This document shows positions 36,064-45,697 of a DNA stretch of 57,556 nucleotides, one piece after another (position 1 is the stretch's first letter; the number at the start of each line of letters is the position of its first letter). Source of the stretch: Brevipalpus yothersi (lineage: Eukaryota > Arthropoda > Arachnida > Trombidiformes > Tenuipalpidae); contig QZCP01000297.1 in assembly GCA_003956705.1 (NCBI GenBank), positions 1 to 57,556 of the forward strand, written 5' to 3'. A model generated the notes under the pieces. The model ran no database searches. It was not told the origin of the DNA and saw nothing but the letters and a program-made list of their open reading frames with translations. The position numbers and the translations under genes are program-made.

Positions 36064-36391
36064 ATGATTGGAATCAATTTTTTCATAATTTTGTCCCTTC
36101 TAGTTTTCCTTGAGGCTTCATCATCCGACCGAAATTTCATCAAGGTCTGTACTCTAAGAGATTTACAAGCTGTTCGATCACGAATTTGCTCATTCTCAAA
36201 ACGCAATGATGAAGCCTATAAGCTTTTACTTTTTCGGAAAAAGATTGTGCCCAAAAGTGAGTATGAATCAGTTCTTTCAAGATCTCCTGGTAAATTTAAC
36301 ACGCCAAATATTTGCAGGGTCATTATCGAATTTAGCAGCCACATGCTGTGTGAAAGGTTGCAAAGAGTCAATGCTGATGAATGGCTGTTGA
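36064..36391 (+). CDS. Insulin-like peptide precursor
   Basis: Two exons, 36064-36256 and 36318-36391, joined across a 61-nt GT-AG intron, encode 88 aa. Signal peptide: MIGINFFIILSLLVFLEASS. B-chain-like segment: FIKVCTLRDLQAVRSRICS, with Cys29 and Cys42. A short linker of about 20 residues (from about residue 48) follows. The splice junction creates Lys64-Arg65, and the A chain SLSNLAATCCVKGCKESMLM(NGC) follows, with the exact insulin pattern C-C-x3-C-x8-C, the last Cys being the final residue. It should be a secreted hormone acting through an insulin/relaxin-type receptor. The B chain has 12 residues between its cysteines rather than the usual 11, and lacks the LCG motif. An ATTAAA lies at about 36546. 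It is convergent with STEEP1. Confidence 0.88.
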
Positions 36392-36770
36392 TGATTTTCA
36401 TGGTGATAAGTTTCAAGTAAGATTGGAAAGGTATCCAGATGAGACGCAAGTTTTTGTCATATGTTGATTGATTCGGAGAGGCTTTCAGTTTATCTCGTGT
36501 ACTTTACAAAAAATAATTACTTTATCACATTGTACAAGTTGTCTATTAAAGATAGATCAGAAAAAAATCTCATGATCGAAAGTCATTCCTTGGGCACCCA
36601 AATGTAATCTTCCGCAAAAAATGTTAGTGTTCCAATTTCCTGCTTTGGATTTCTCCGCTTTTAAACGTTGAACATCGTGAGTCTCTACCCATTCTCCTCG
36701 AATAATCGAGTTAAGTAGCTAAATAATGCCAGAAATAGCGAGGGATGATTCGAAATAAGCTGTGTTCATC
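36392..36770. terminator. 3' region between convergent insulin-like and STEEP1 genes
   Basis: 379 bp between two stop codons. ATTAAA at about 36546-36551 can end the plus-strand transcript. No coding sequence is seen. Confidence 0.4.
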
Positions 36771-37424
36771 TCACTCGATTAGAGAACTTTTTGGTCTATC
36801 TCTTTTCGAACTTGGCGAATCATCTGTTTCTGGTTTTCTTTTGAGAGCTCCTGATCGTATCAGTTGCTTTTCAATTATTCGAGCATTTTGAGCATAGCTG
36901 TCAGCTACCTCTCTGGCTTCAATTTCTTCTTCCTCTTCATCAACAGTGGACACTGTAACAGAACTAAATTTACCCATGTCTTTAGTCCTTTTGGTAACCA
37001 TTACTTTCTTGGATTCCCGATTGGAAATAACATGAGAAACAGTATCTCGAGCCTTTCCTTTCAAAGATCCGTCAACAATAAATACTACATCAGGCCGACC
37101 ATCATGCCGGTACATTAGGAGTAGACCACACTTTATACACTTGAGACGATTCTGTTTCTCGATACCATTTTCTCTTTTTAAATATACAACATCATCTGGA
37201 CCAGGATCTGTAGCTTTAATTTTATAAACATGCTTATTATCGGTACCATCAATAACCCGTGCATTATCGCGCTTTCTCAATGGCAACTTGTCAACACTAC
37301 AATCCAAAATGAGAGAAAGATGACCACATAAACAATAGTAGACATTTAAAGGTTTCTCTTCATTATATTCTTCTTCGTTCTTGGTATCAGTGACTGCAAT
37401 ACTTCGAGATACAATTTTCGGCAT
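36771..37424 (-). CDS. STEEP1: STEEP1 (CXorf56-type) STING ER-exit protein
   Basis: Single exon, 217 aa (human 222). The start MPKIVSRSIAVTDTKNEEEY, the zinc-type cysteines in YYCLCGHLSLILDC and RLKCIKCGLLLMYR, and the very conserved TKRTKDMGKFSSVTVST followed by DEEEEEIEAREVADSYAQNA all match this family. The basic C-terminus is variable. In mammals STEEP1 promotes STING exit from the ER through PI3P formation; homologs also exist in organisms where that role is untested. The gene is convergent with the insulin-like peptide and divergent from the HTH element at 37950. No intron or break is visible. Confidence 0.95.
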   Translation of the reverse strand: MPKIVSRSIAVTDTKNEEEYNEEKPLNVYYCLCGHLSLILDCSVDKLPLRKRDNARVIDGTDNKHVYKIKATDPGPDDVVYLKRENGIEKQNRLKCIKCGLLLMYRHDGRPDVVFIVDGSLKGKARDTVSHVISNRESKKVMVTKRTKDMGKFSSVTVSTVDEEEEEIEAREVADSYAQNARIIEKQLIRSGALKRKPETDDSPSSKRDRPKSSLIE

Positions 37425-37949
37425 CCTGAATCATATAAGTACAGATCAAGGGACACCACAGGCTGATAACCAGATCGGATGGTCACTGGATAATATGAAG
37501 TGGACAAGAGTGGATTCAGGAGACCATATGATCACTTGATTAGCAGTTCAAATTAAATAAATTGCTGGAAATTGTAAATGCGAGAGAAGAGTTTCATCAT
37601 TATCAAGAGCAACTGTTTTGATACCGATTAGCGCGCTAGTTTTGAAATCTCCGATGAAAACTTGCTATCATGGTGAAACTACACTTTCCCATCAATCAGC
37701 TGATTATTTAAGTGTTCTGATTCTGATTCCCTTTTTAAGAAAACCAATTTAATTTACCGGAGGATCCTTCAAGATCTGTAAAATAGTCGAATACTTATTG
37801 AAAAGTAGATGCAAATCTATCCATCTTCTTGGGCACAAAGTTTATCAGGTAAAGTGTTCAAAAATCATAATTTTTCTTTAATAAATTTTGATACTCTTTT
37901 CGCTAGATCTTTGGATTGTTTATCAACTCAATCATCACTGACAATCATT
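37425..37949 (+). other. Upstream region with a possible 5' UTR intron
   Basis: Divergent region between STEEP1 and the HTH element. CAG|GTAAAG at about 37847 and a pyrimidine-rich CTAG acceptor at about 37907 delimit a plausible 55-60-nt intron in the plus-strand leader. Joining an ATG at 37809 through it hits a stop after a few codons, so it would be untranslated or a short uORF. Confidence 0.35.
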
Positions 37950-38316
37950 ATGCCTTCAAAATTCGATACTGATCAACGAATTTGGTTAACATTGTGTTAT
38001 CATGAGACAAAAAACTTCACTGAAGTAGTAAGAAGATTCAAAAGAGAGTTTCCAAATCATTCACCGCCTTCGAACTCACTTGTTAAACAAATTTATGACA
38101 AGTTTTTAGATACTGGCTCAGTTTTAGACCAGTAAAGGGTGCAGTTGGATGACCAACTACAGTCACTTCGGATGCCATGGTTAAAGAGGGGTGAGAAACA
38201 ATTTTTCAAAACATTACAAAATCCGTCGATCAGAAAATGTGCCGCAGAACTCACCATTTCATCAAACTTTGTGTGGAAAATTTTACTCAAGAAAGATCAT
38301 GAGCTACTTGCTTAAG
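37950..38316 (+). pseudogene. Decayed transposon-type helix-turn-helix (DUF4817-like) sequence
   Basis: The ATG at 37950 opens 61 codons: MPSKFDTDQRIWLTLCYHET, ...FTEVVRRFKREFPNHSPPSN, then LVKQIYDKFLDTGSVLDQ, ending in TAA at 38133-38135. This is the N-terminal HTH domain common at the start of arthropod mariner-like transposase ORFs. After the stop, shifted frames still show the expected continuation: KGAVG..PTTVTS in one frame and PSIRKCAAELTISSNFVWKI, LLKKDHEL in another. So the two HTH modules are separated by frameshifts and stops. No DDE/D catalytic part or terminal inverted repeats are seen. It is either a dead transposon remnant or a domesticated 61-aa HTH protein. Confidence 0.6.
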
Positions 38317-38533
38317 CATTTGTAATTGATTTTCTTGTACAAATATTCTTTTACATGAATACCTGAATGATTAAATCTATAACAAAATCTGTAAAATGAA
38401 TTCTTATTGCGACAACGTCTTGTTAGCCTAGATTTATTTATGGAATCTAAATTTTACAGTATTTAGTGAGCCAACACTCAGAGCTCCAAAAATATCTAGG
38501 AAGAAAGATAAAGGTTCGATATATCTAATTAAT
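38317..38533. other. Short AT-rich spacer
   Basis: No gene seen between the HTH remnant and the 3' end of the CBM14 gene. Confidence 0.3.
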
Positions 38534-39663
38534 TTAGCCATTCAGAGTTATAACCGTAAAATCGACCGAAGGACTCATTATGGTCAAAAGATTGGTCATC
38601 AATAGGGATTCTGGTTTCACATCGTTACATGGTTCCGAGAACATAGGATAATTACAACTTTGAGCTTCCTCATCGAAAACTAGATTTGCTGGACACCTTT
38701 GATAGTATAAGTATAGATCAAAAGTTTCCAGAATGGGATTACTGACACATCTGTAAAACATTTTACAATCATATGGATTGCGAAAGAAGCCTTCTTTTGA
38801 GCAGCTAATCAAATTTGCTGATGGCTTCTCACTTTTTGATCCGGTTGTTGTAGATGATGAAATAGTAGTAGTAGTTGGAGTAGCAATGGTAATAGGGACC
38901 TCAGTACTGAACGTTGTGAGTAGAGTTGTGGGAGTTTCATCTCTCGTTGATGTATCATTCATTGTCATTGTGGTCGTCGTAAAATCATCTGAGATTGTTG
39001 AAATTGTCGAATCGAGATCTTCCAAAGGGTCCGGCGTGGTTGTTGGATCATTAGGGGGAGATATAACCTTCATACATCGAGTGAATTCTTTGTCACCAGC
39101 ACATGTCTGTAAAGAAAAGTTTAATTTTTTTAATCTCTCTAAGAATTCCAAAAAATTTCATCTAAATCGATCTTGTGAGAGATTTCAATTAAAAGCCAGG
39201 AAGATGGAAAAAGGTATATGAAAAATATCTTACCTCATTATCACCACATTCTACTCCATCGGGAAAATATGCATTATAAAAATTGAGATAGCTGGCTGAT
39301 GATTTACTCAATAAGGCGCCGAGAGCAAGAGGCTTATCTTCGTATATTGGACAATAGACTTTACAAGGAAATGGTGATTCAAGGTCCTAATGTATTGTGG
39401 AAAAAAGGTTTCAGTTTTGTCTCATCATAAGATTAATTTTTCAATCTTACTTTCAAGTTGATCACAGTTTCATCGAATTTCTCATAACGCTCTTTACAGA
39501 GAAGAATCCGCATCTCATCATTTATATACTCAGAATCACTTTGACTCACTTTTTTAGACGCTTTTAGCATTCCATGGAAAAGTGGTAACTGAAAACTGAT
39601 CACTATTTCATAAAAACTTGATATAAGTATCAAAACTAGATAATTTTCATGAGATTTTCTCAT
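38534..39663 (-). CDS. Secreted mucin-like chitin-binding (CBM14) protein
   Basis: Three exons, 39663-39451, 39386-39234 and 39106-38534, joined in phase 0, give 312 aa. Signal-like N-terminus: MRKSHENYLVLILISSFYEI. Then a Cys-containing module, PFPCKVYCPIYEDKPLALGA ... FPDGVECGDNE | TCAGDKEFTRCMKV, which resembles ADAMTS-type Cys-rich sequence (C..C..DG..C..C). A Thr/Ser-rich, probably O-glycosylated stretch (about 145-220: TTTPDPLED, TTTTMTM, TPTTTTISSSTTT) follows, then one chitin-binding type-2 (peritrophin) domain at about 234-295 with its cysteines: C...NPYDCKMFYRCV...LYYQRCPANLVFDEEAQSCN...C. It probably binds chitin in cuticle or peritrophic lining. No protease catalytic domain is present. 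Confidence 0.82.
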
Positions 39664-40383
39664 AATTAGTGGAAAAAATGATCACTATATACAAGAAAAA
39701 CTTTCTATCCTCTGACGATTGATATTTCTCCCCTCATCTAATAGTGTGACAAACTTTTTTCCGTGATCTTGCTATCACAATTCGATTTATGGTTCCGTTC
39801 ACTCTGATTCTGGTTCGAAGAAGCAGAGAGTGATCATGAAAAACTCTCCCAAAGCAATACTAATTTACGTCAAAATAACATGATTATCTTGAGACATTTA
39901 CTCCATTCAATTGAATCAGTGAGCATTTAGTACCCTAATTTCTCTCACCACAACCTGAAATGAGTGTAAGTATAATTATCTCTTCGTAATAAATGCATTT
40001 CTCCTGGACTTGTCAATATCGGAGAGAATAGAGCATCTTGAATTGCAAATCATCGAAAAGTACACCAAATATTGAGATCAAGTTTGTTAAAGATTAGCTT
40101 AATTAATATGTATGGTTAAGTCTTGAGTTCAATGCGGGAAAGATTAAATGAGAAAGGAAAGATCGATGAGTTACTGGGCCCCAAGATGATAGCATATTTT
40201 ATCACAGTTCAGTCTCCATCGATAAGATGATCAAGTTCGACTTATGCTTAACTGCATCAAATTCCTCCATCTTATTTCTTTTATGCGGCTTTAATTATTT
40301 GAGAATAAATTTTTGGATGAAAATAGAGAGGTTTGGCACATGAACATCTTCTCATGGTTGGACGGCTCGTGATGATGGATAAT
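39664..40383. other. Intergenic region, no gene seen
   Basis: 720 bp upstream of the CBM14 gene and downstream of VKORC1 (both minus strand). AT-rich, no ORF of note; it should hold the CBM14 promoter. Confidence 0.4.
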
Positions 40384-40954
40384 CTAGTTTTGTTTCTTGC
40401 TGGTAGTAGGTTTTTTGATTGTTTTTCGCAATTTAGAACTGAAGATGAGCATGAGGAAATTGATCACATAAATTGTGAGACACACCAAACATAGACTTCG
40501 AATCTTGAAGACCAATAAATAGGCCAGATATATGGTGGTCATATTCAAGAGAATACTGTTGTAATATATGAAGTTCAAGCACCATTTATGCTTGAGGCAG
40601 AGAAGCGATAAGATAAATAGGGCTGTGTAGGTAGCGAAGCCAAAGTATGGATTCCGAATGTAAAAAATGGAATCAGATGGCATGATACCCATACCTCTTC
40701 CGTATCTAGGGTAGAGGAAAAATATGAGAAAAAATTATCATTGGGAATGATGAAAGTTCCTTGAATACTTACTCGGATAGGAATGCAGCTGAACAGCTTA
40801 GTTTTTCACTGATATCACATGCAGCTTTGTAACCGGGATCTTTATCATGTTTCAATTCGATAAATAAAGAGTAAAATGATGCAAACAGTCCAGCAAGTGA
40901 TAAGGCCATCAATATGAATCGATTTCGATTCTGTTGGCTTCTCACTGACTTCAT
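40384..40954 (-). CDS. VKORC1: Vitamin K epoxide reductase subunit 1
   Basis: Two exons, 40954-40773 and 40705-40384, joined in frame (GA|A) across a 67-nt intron, give 167 aa (human 163). It reduces vitamin K epoxide and quinone in the ER membrane for gamma-carboxylation. Four or five hydrophobic helices are visible. The loop cysteines Cys46 and Cys54 (AACDISEKLSCSAAF) and the active-site Cys132-Leu-Val-Cys135 (SLCLVCLTIY) match human Cys43/Cys51/Cys132/Cys135. YGRGMGI follows the junction as in the family. The C-terminus is Lys-rich, consistent with ER retention. It is divergent from MOCS2A, 0.5 kb away. Confidence 0.94.
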
Positions 40955-41215
40955 GGTGGGAATAAATCACTAAATCTACTGATGGTCCAGAGGAAAAGAA
41001 TCACCGACAAATTTCAACAATCAACTGACTATCACAAGACTTCTCAAGAATACCCGAAAATCAGGTGTTTCTGATTGAAGCATTTTCACAGAGTAACTTT
41101 TTGCATGCTCAGCGCAAATCCCCTTCAAAACCAGAAGTTTATTTTTGGCTACAAAAACAGATGACCAGAACCTCAAACTGCTTCCAGCATCGAACTAATT
41201 TTCACTAGAATCATT
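40955..41215. promoter_or_regulatory. Divergent VKORC1 / MOCS2A promoter region
   Basis: The VKORC1 ATG at 40954 and the MOCS2A leader (from about 41300) point away from each other, so this short interval should carry both promoters. I see no named element. The 3' exon of a possible tiny minus-strand gene begins at 41216. Confidence 0.35.
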
Positions 41216-41946
41216 TCATTGCATTTCATCATTACTAGACATATTTGATAGGAGAAATTTGATACACTGCCATCTGAAGTAAATTATCAAATAATATGTG
41301 ATCATGAAATCCACATGGACTTGTTTTTCGAACTTGAATGGGATGATTACTCCTCGGTATTCGTGCAATTGATCGAAAAGGTAAGATGATCGGCTCGGAT
41401 TGAAAGTTTTTGTCCACTTTCCTTTGTTTTGTAGGAAGCTCGATTGTGAAGTGAATATCAAACTCTATCTGAAGATGAATGTTGAAGAAAATCGAGTGTC
41501 TGTAAAAATACTAGCCTTTGGCCCGATTCGCGAGACTGTTCAATTTGGGGAACAAGATTTACGAATAAGATCACAATGGGATCAAGCAGATGAGCTGAAA
41601 AAGTTCCTGTGTCTCAAACAATTTCCTCAATTACAGCAACACCTCCACAGTCTTATTCTGGCCCTCAATCATCACTACCTCAATGGATCTGAATCAATCG
41701 TTCTTAACGACTTGGACACAATCGCCCTGATACCACCAATCACAGGAGGCTAGCAAGCTGTTTTCTCAACCCTCCTCAACCACCTCGATAATTTGCAAGT
41801 GTTTTTACTATCTAATATTGCTACGCTTTTTGGACTTACTGATCTAATCCGGAAGAGGTTAGGATGAATTCTACATTGTCCAAATGAATTTGAGGTTGTT
41901 TTCCAACACTCATGATGGCATACATGGTATACAAGACTTGGAACAT
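41216..41946 (-). CDS. Possible tiny gene (54 aa) spanning MOCS2A on the opposite strand
   Basis: Exons 41946-41840 and 41273-41216 join in frame (CA|A = Gln36) across a 566-nt GT-AG intron. The first exon reads MFQVLYTMYAIMSVGKQPQI, then HLDNVEFILTSSGLD. The second ends LLSNMSSNDEMQ before TGA. The donor is a strong GTAAGT and the acceptor TTTACTTCAG is good. MOCS2A (41475-41753, +) would lie wholly inside the intron. I recognise no family. The join could be chance, since the second exon is only 58 nt. Confidence 0.3.
41315..41449 (+). CDS. Short upstream ORF in the MOCS2A leader
   Basis: The ATG at 41315 opens MDLFFELEWDDYSSVFVQLI; the frame continues EK across a donor GTAAGA (41381) and acceptor TTTTGTAG (41434), then EARL and TGA at 41447-41449, 26 aa in all. 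The intron is 54 nt. This leaves the MOCS2A ATG 25 nt downstream of the stop codon. It may be a translation-control uORF, or simply a spliced 5' UTR. Confidence 0.35.
41475..41753 (+). CDS. MOCS2A: MoaD-like molybdopterin synthase small subunit
   Basis: Single exon, 92 aa, first in-frame ATG at 41475. This is a beta-grasp sulfur-carrier protein: VSVKILAFGPIRETVQFGEQ at the start, LNHHYLNGSESIVLNDLDTI, then ALIPPITGG ending exactly in Gly-Gly. The C-terminal glycine is thiocarboxylated by MOCS3, and the protein gives sulfur to precursor Z, with MOCS2B, to make molybdopterin. In vertebrates MOCS2A and MOCS2B overlap in one bicistronic transcript; no MOCS2B sequence follows here. Length (vertebrate about 88) and ending are normal. 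A spliced leader with a 54-nt intron (41381-41434) precedes it. Confidence 0.9.
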   Translation: MNVEENRVSVKILAFGPIRETVQFGEQDLRIRSQWDQADELKKFLCLKQFPQLQQHLHSLILALNHHYLNGSESIVLNDLDTIALIPPITGG

Positions 41947-42189
41947 GGCTTAAATAAAATCGTGATTTCAATTCAGAGCCATTTCCCCACTCCCTCCTTC
42001 TACTCAAGGATTGAATTATTCACCAAGCATGGTTAATCAATAACGCCTCAGTGTAGAGAGATGGTTATCTCGTCAAAACTCTCTGGGAAGTTTTTAGAAG
42101 AGGGGCAACCAGTGGAGACCTGAGAAACGAATGTTCAACAGGTGATAATCAAAACCTATCAATAAAGAATTTGTCAACAACCAAGGGAT

Positions 42190-43173
42190 CATAGCGTATG
42201 GAAGATATATTTTCATTTTATTTTCAGTTTTAAATCATGGTAGAGATTTTAATTGAACACGTCCATCTGATGTGTTTTAACAAATGAGGAATCTCATCAC
42301 AGATTAAGCGATGATCTCATGAGTCTGTTAAGAAAGCAAATCAGCGACTGGTTGGCTACAAGCGAACTGTGAATGGTAAAAATTTAGATTAGAACTTTGC
42401 TCAACCACAAAAAGTAACCACAAACTCACCAGTGGTAAGAAGAAGGGGGAAAACTTCCCTCATTGCAATCAACAAGCATAGCGGGAGTTCTCAGATCTGA
42501 AACGAAGCACACAATTTAGAATCGGAAGAGTTTTTCCTGAACAGCAACTACTCAACAGAGATCAGACGTTGGGATAAATATACATCTCGAAGGATCAGTT
42601 GGTAGTGCATGTTTTGCTCATCCTCAATAAAAAAAATCAAAAGATAGGACAGAAAAACTCTACCTTCAAACAGTTGGTCAAGCAATTGGGAAAGTGTCAG
42701 TAATGAACGCAGACCTAAAAAAGGAAGAAAGAGTTTTAATTCATTGTCAAGCGGTAGGAGAATAAGATTGGTTCAGAAACAATCATTTAGTGGTAAGGTG
42801 TCTTCACACATAATCAGTAGCAGAACTGAACTTATAATCATAGGTGGCTTAAATGAAACAGACAATCCTCGGAACATACCTTAAAATATAGATTAGTCAA
42901 ATCAGAGACTTTTCATCGCTTCTGCAAAACAAGATTTCAATTAGAAACAGTGATGAAATGTGAAGGATGTTTCAAGAAGAGAGGTCAGTTGAAGAATGGG
43001 CAAAATCATGGTGGGTAAACGGCTTGATCTTTTCGAATCGATCATACAAATGTCAAAAAAAGCATCATTCGAAAAGAAAAAGAAGAGATGAACCTCTACA
43101 TACCATCGTTGGCAGATGTGGTTCCCACATGTTAGGCAATCTCGTTCTAGCGGAACACTAGAAGTGTAGGATT
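42190..43173 (-). other. Spliced non-coding tail of the hnRNP L-like gene
   Basis: Downstream of the stop at 43174 there is a chain of good minus-strand splice signals: a donor CGATG|GTATGTAG near 43109, then exons 42921-42880 (42 nt), 42714-42664 (51 nt), 42496-42430 (67 nt) and one from 42366 on. All have pyrimidine-rich AG acceptors and GTA/GTG donors. The 42-nt exon has stops in all three frames, so the chain is not coding. A minus-strand AATAAA lies at 42217-42222. It is best read as a multi-intron 3' UTR or an overlapping non-coding RNA. Confidence 0.45.
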
Positions 43174-44027
43174 TCAGGTCGTAGAAGGATTGGCAGTGGC
43201 TGCAGATGTCGATGGGGTTGGTGTGGCAACTTGCTGGGTTGATGTTGTACCGGACGGACCGGGACCAGGAGCAGAAGCTGGATTAGGTCCAGACCCAGAA
43301 GAGTTGGTAGGAGGTTGACCAGAAGCATTGGGATTGTCTATGAAAGCATTGTAGTCTGTGGATTGATAGCCCCAATTCCTATTCATACCAGGATCACCAG
43401 GAGAAAAAGATTTTTTATTCTTTCCTAAAGATGGCTTAGTGAAATCGAAACTCTCAGTATCATTCTTGTAGACATTGAGACGAGTAGGCTTCGCGTATTC
43501 AACACGAAGGGTGCAACAATTGGTGTAAACGTCTCTACCATGGAGCTCCTGTTTAACACGGCGAGCTGACTCAACAGAGTCTAGCTCAACCATAGCTTGA
43601 ACTCCATTTTTCTTGAAAATAACAACCCTCAAAACACGACCATAAGCCATACAAATCTGATTGACAATGTCCTGCGATGAAAAGGGAAAAGGCGTAAGCA
43701 CGTGGACGAAGGCAAAATGTCGAATTTTTCGGTCGGTTTTTCAGGTAGTAGTATGCAGAGTATTCATCAGAAAACATCAAAGATCTTGGTGGTAAGTTTC
43801 ATCATTAACCTAATCGACTATAAGGCAGCAAGGGAGCTTCAACTTACACAGGTAATCGGAAATGCCGGATTGATGACGGTTATGAGCAACACGTGGTTTT
43901 CACGATCATCACGGTACGAACCAGGCTCCTTCATCCGATACTCGGAGCGAAATTCTCCTGGATAGAAATCATGGCCGCCATATTTGGACCCCTTCCTTGA
44001 ATGACCCTCAAACATGGTCAGTGTCAT
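43174..44027 (-). CDS. hnRNP L-like RNA-binding protein with a single RRM
   Basis: Exons 44027-43848 and 43671-43174 join in phase 0 across a 176-nt intron, giving 225 aa. Residues about 46-128 form one RRM that matches hnRNP L/smooth RRM2: ENHVLLITVINPAFPITC|DI, ...RVLRVVIFKKNGVQAMVELD (RNP1-type) and CCTLRVEYAKPTRLNVYKND. The start ATG lies in the linker that normally follows RRM1, and the C-terminus is a Pro/Ser/Gly/Thr-rich tail ending NPSTT. RRM1, RRM3 and RRM4 of the family (about 560 aa) are absent here. A small upstream exon (44285-44251) and the start of the coding exon (44055-44028) appear to be 5' UTR. It would bind CA-rich RNA and regulate splicing, if functional. Confidence 0.85.
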
Positions 44028-44285
44028 ATAGTGTTAGAACAATGGGGATAGAGACCTGATAAGGAGAACAAAGAAGATAATCTCAGAAGCTGGAGGCTTA
44101 ATTTAGCAAAAAGAAAATGGTTGATCTAGTGTCAGACTGGAGCGGTACTGAATAAAAAAATCATAGATTTTCATTGAAGCGGCGGGGTTGCCTTTGTCAT
44201 CATACACATGATCAACCATTCAACAAGAAAGCACGTGGCACACTTCTCACCTTAATCTAGACACCATTAGGAATAAGCCAGCTTT

Positions 44286-45697
44286 CTGAATAGAGAAGAA
44301 TAAAATAATCAACATTAAGAAGAGGTGAAACAATGGAAATGTACATGATTTATCCGAGGATAAAAAATCATAGAGTTGGGCTTCATCAGCATGTATATGA
44401 AGGATCTATTGGAGTTAATTGTTAACTTTAATCATCCAACAGTAACTGACAACGCCAAAGCAAAACACTTACCTGATGAAAGGATATTCATTTTAAAATT
44501 AGTTTCAGGAGAACATTTTCAAATAAAATGTAATTGTGAAAAAAAATCACAATTAATCAACCTTTCGGACACAACCTCAAAGTGGACTCAAGCGAAGTCA
44601 ACTAGGAAGTGACACTTCCGAAGTGTGCTCATAAGCATGCTGCTTTTAAATCTATTTCCGCTGGAAAAAACAGAAAAGGAACAACAGCGAGCCTAGCGGC
44701 CTATGAAAGTAGCTGGAAAATTGAGTCGATTTGATCGAGTCCACAGTCCAACAGTTAGTAGACTGTGGTCGAGTCCAAAGATTGATGGCAAAAGTTTGAA
44801 GGGAAACCAATGCGATTATTTTGGGGATTAAAGGCTTAGGATGGTGGTCAGTGATGGTAGGAAAAAGAGAGACCAGTTTACGATCACGCTGAAAGATGTA
44901 AAGAGTTATTCGTTTTCTTCAGGCTCTAATTTCTGTCACGAATTTGTCAGAGGAGACCAAGCATTCTTTCCCAAGTTTGACTTGATTTTTGAAAAAAAAA
45001 ATTCATTGTAAGATTATCAACAGAAGACGATAGGGCCGATTTCATAAGTTTTTGTTTCGTGACAGATTGTTGATAATCCCGAAACTTTCAGGATTGTTAG
45101 GCTCATAAATTGCTCGATACACAATATGAAAAACGAAAACATTCTGAATCTCAAAGAGTTGAGAGAAGTCATTTTTAATGTCGAAACTTTCACACGCCGA
45201 GATGGATATGATTCTCTCTTATCTAAAGAATTCATTGACAAATCATAAAATCTTCTTTCAGCAGTTTCTGAGCAAGTATATGCAACAAAATGATTCAAGT
45301 AGAAGCATACATGTATACATGTACTAGGAATATATGAAGAATGAATAAGTTTGAAACTGTGATGGTTTAGGTGATATTCTGAATGAAACTACAGGAACCA
45401 TTATTCTATCGAATAATCCTGTTAATACCACTCAAAAGTTGAATCTTATTGGAAAAGAGACAAAAAATAATTTCAAAATTTTCGGCGATATTCAACTAAC
45501 AGCATTTCACTTACATGTATATACACAAAAATATTCAGAGAGTGAAAAAATTTACAATGAAAGGTTCGAATCTATCTAGAAAGTGTGAGAGGTCAAAAAA
45601 AGATCTTCTTTGAAGCTGAATATGAAAATGAAAAACAAATAATCTTAGATCATCATCGATAATGCCCTCCAAAATAGTATTCAATGTTTTAAACTTG
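44286..45697. other. Intergenic region, no gene seen
   Basis: 1.4 kb of AT-rich DNA upstream of the hnRNP L-like gene and downstream of syntaxin-17. ORFs at 44376-44612 (+) and 45017-45298 (-) have no domain. A GGTTCGAATC at about 45564 resembles a tRNA B box but no tRNA fold surrounds it. Confidence 0.4.

Noticed and set aside
45560..45575. GGTTCGAATC resembling a tRNA B box
   Set aside because: No A box at the right distance and no acceptor stem around it.
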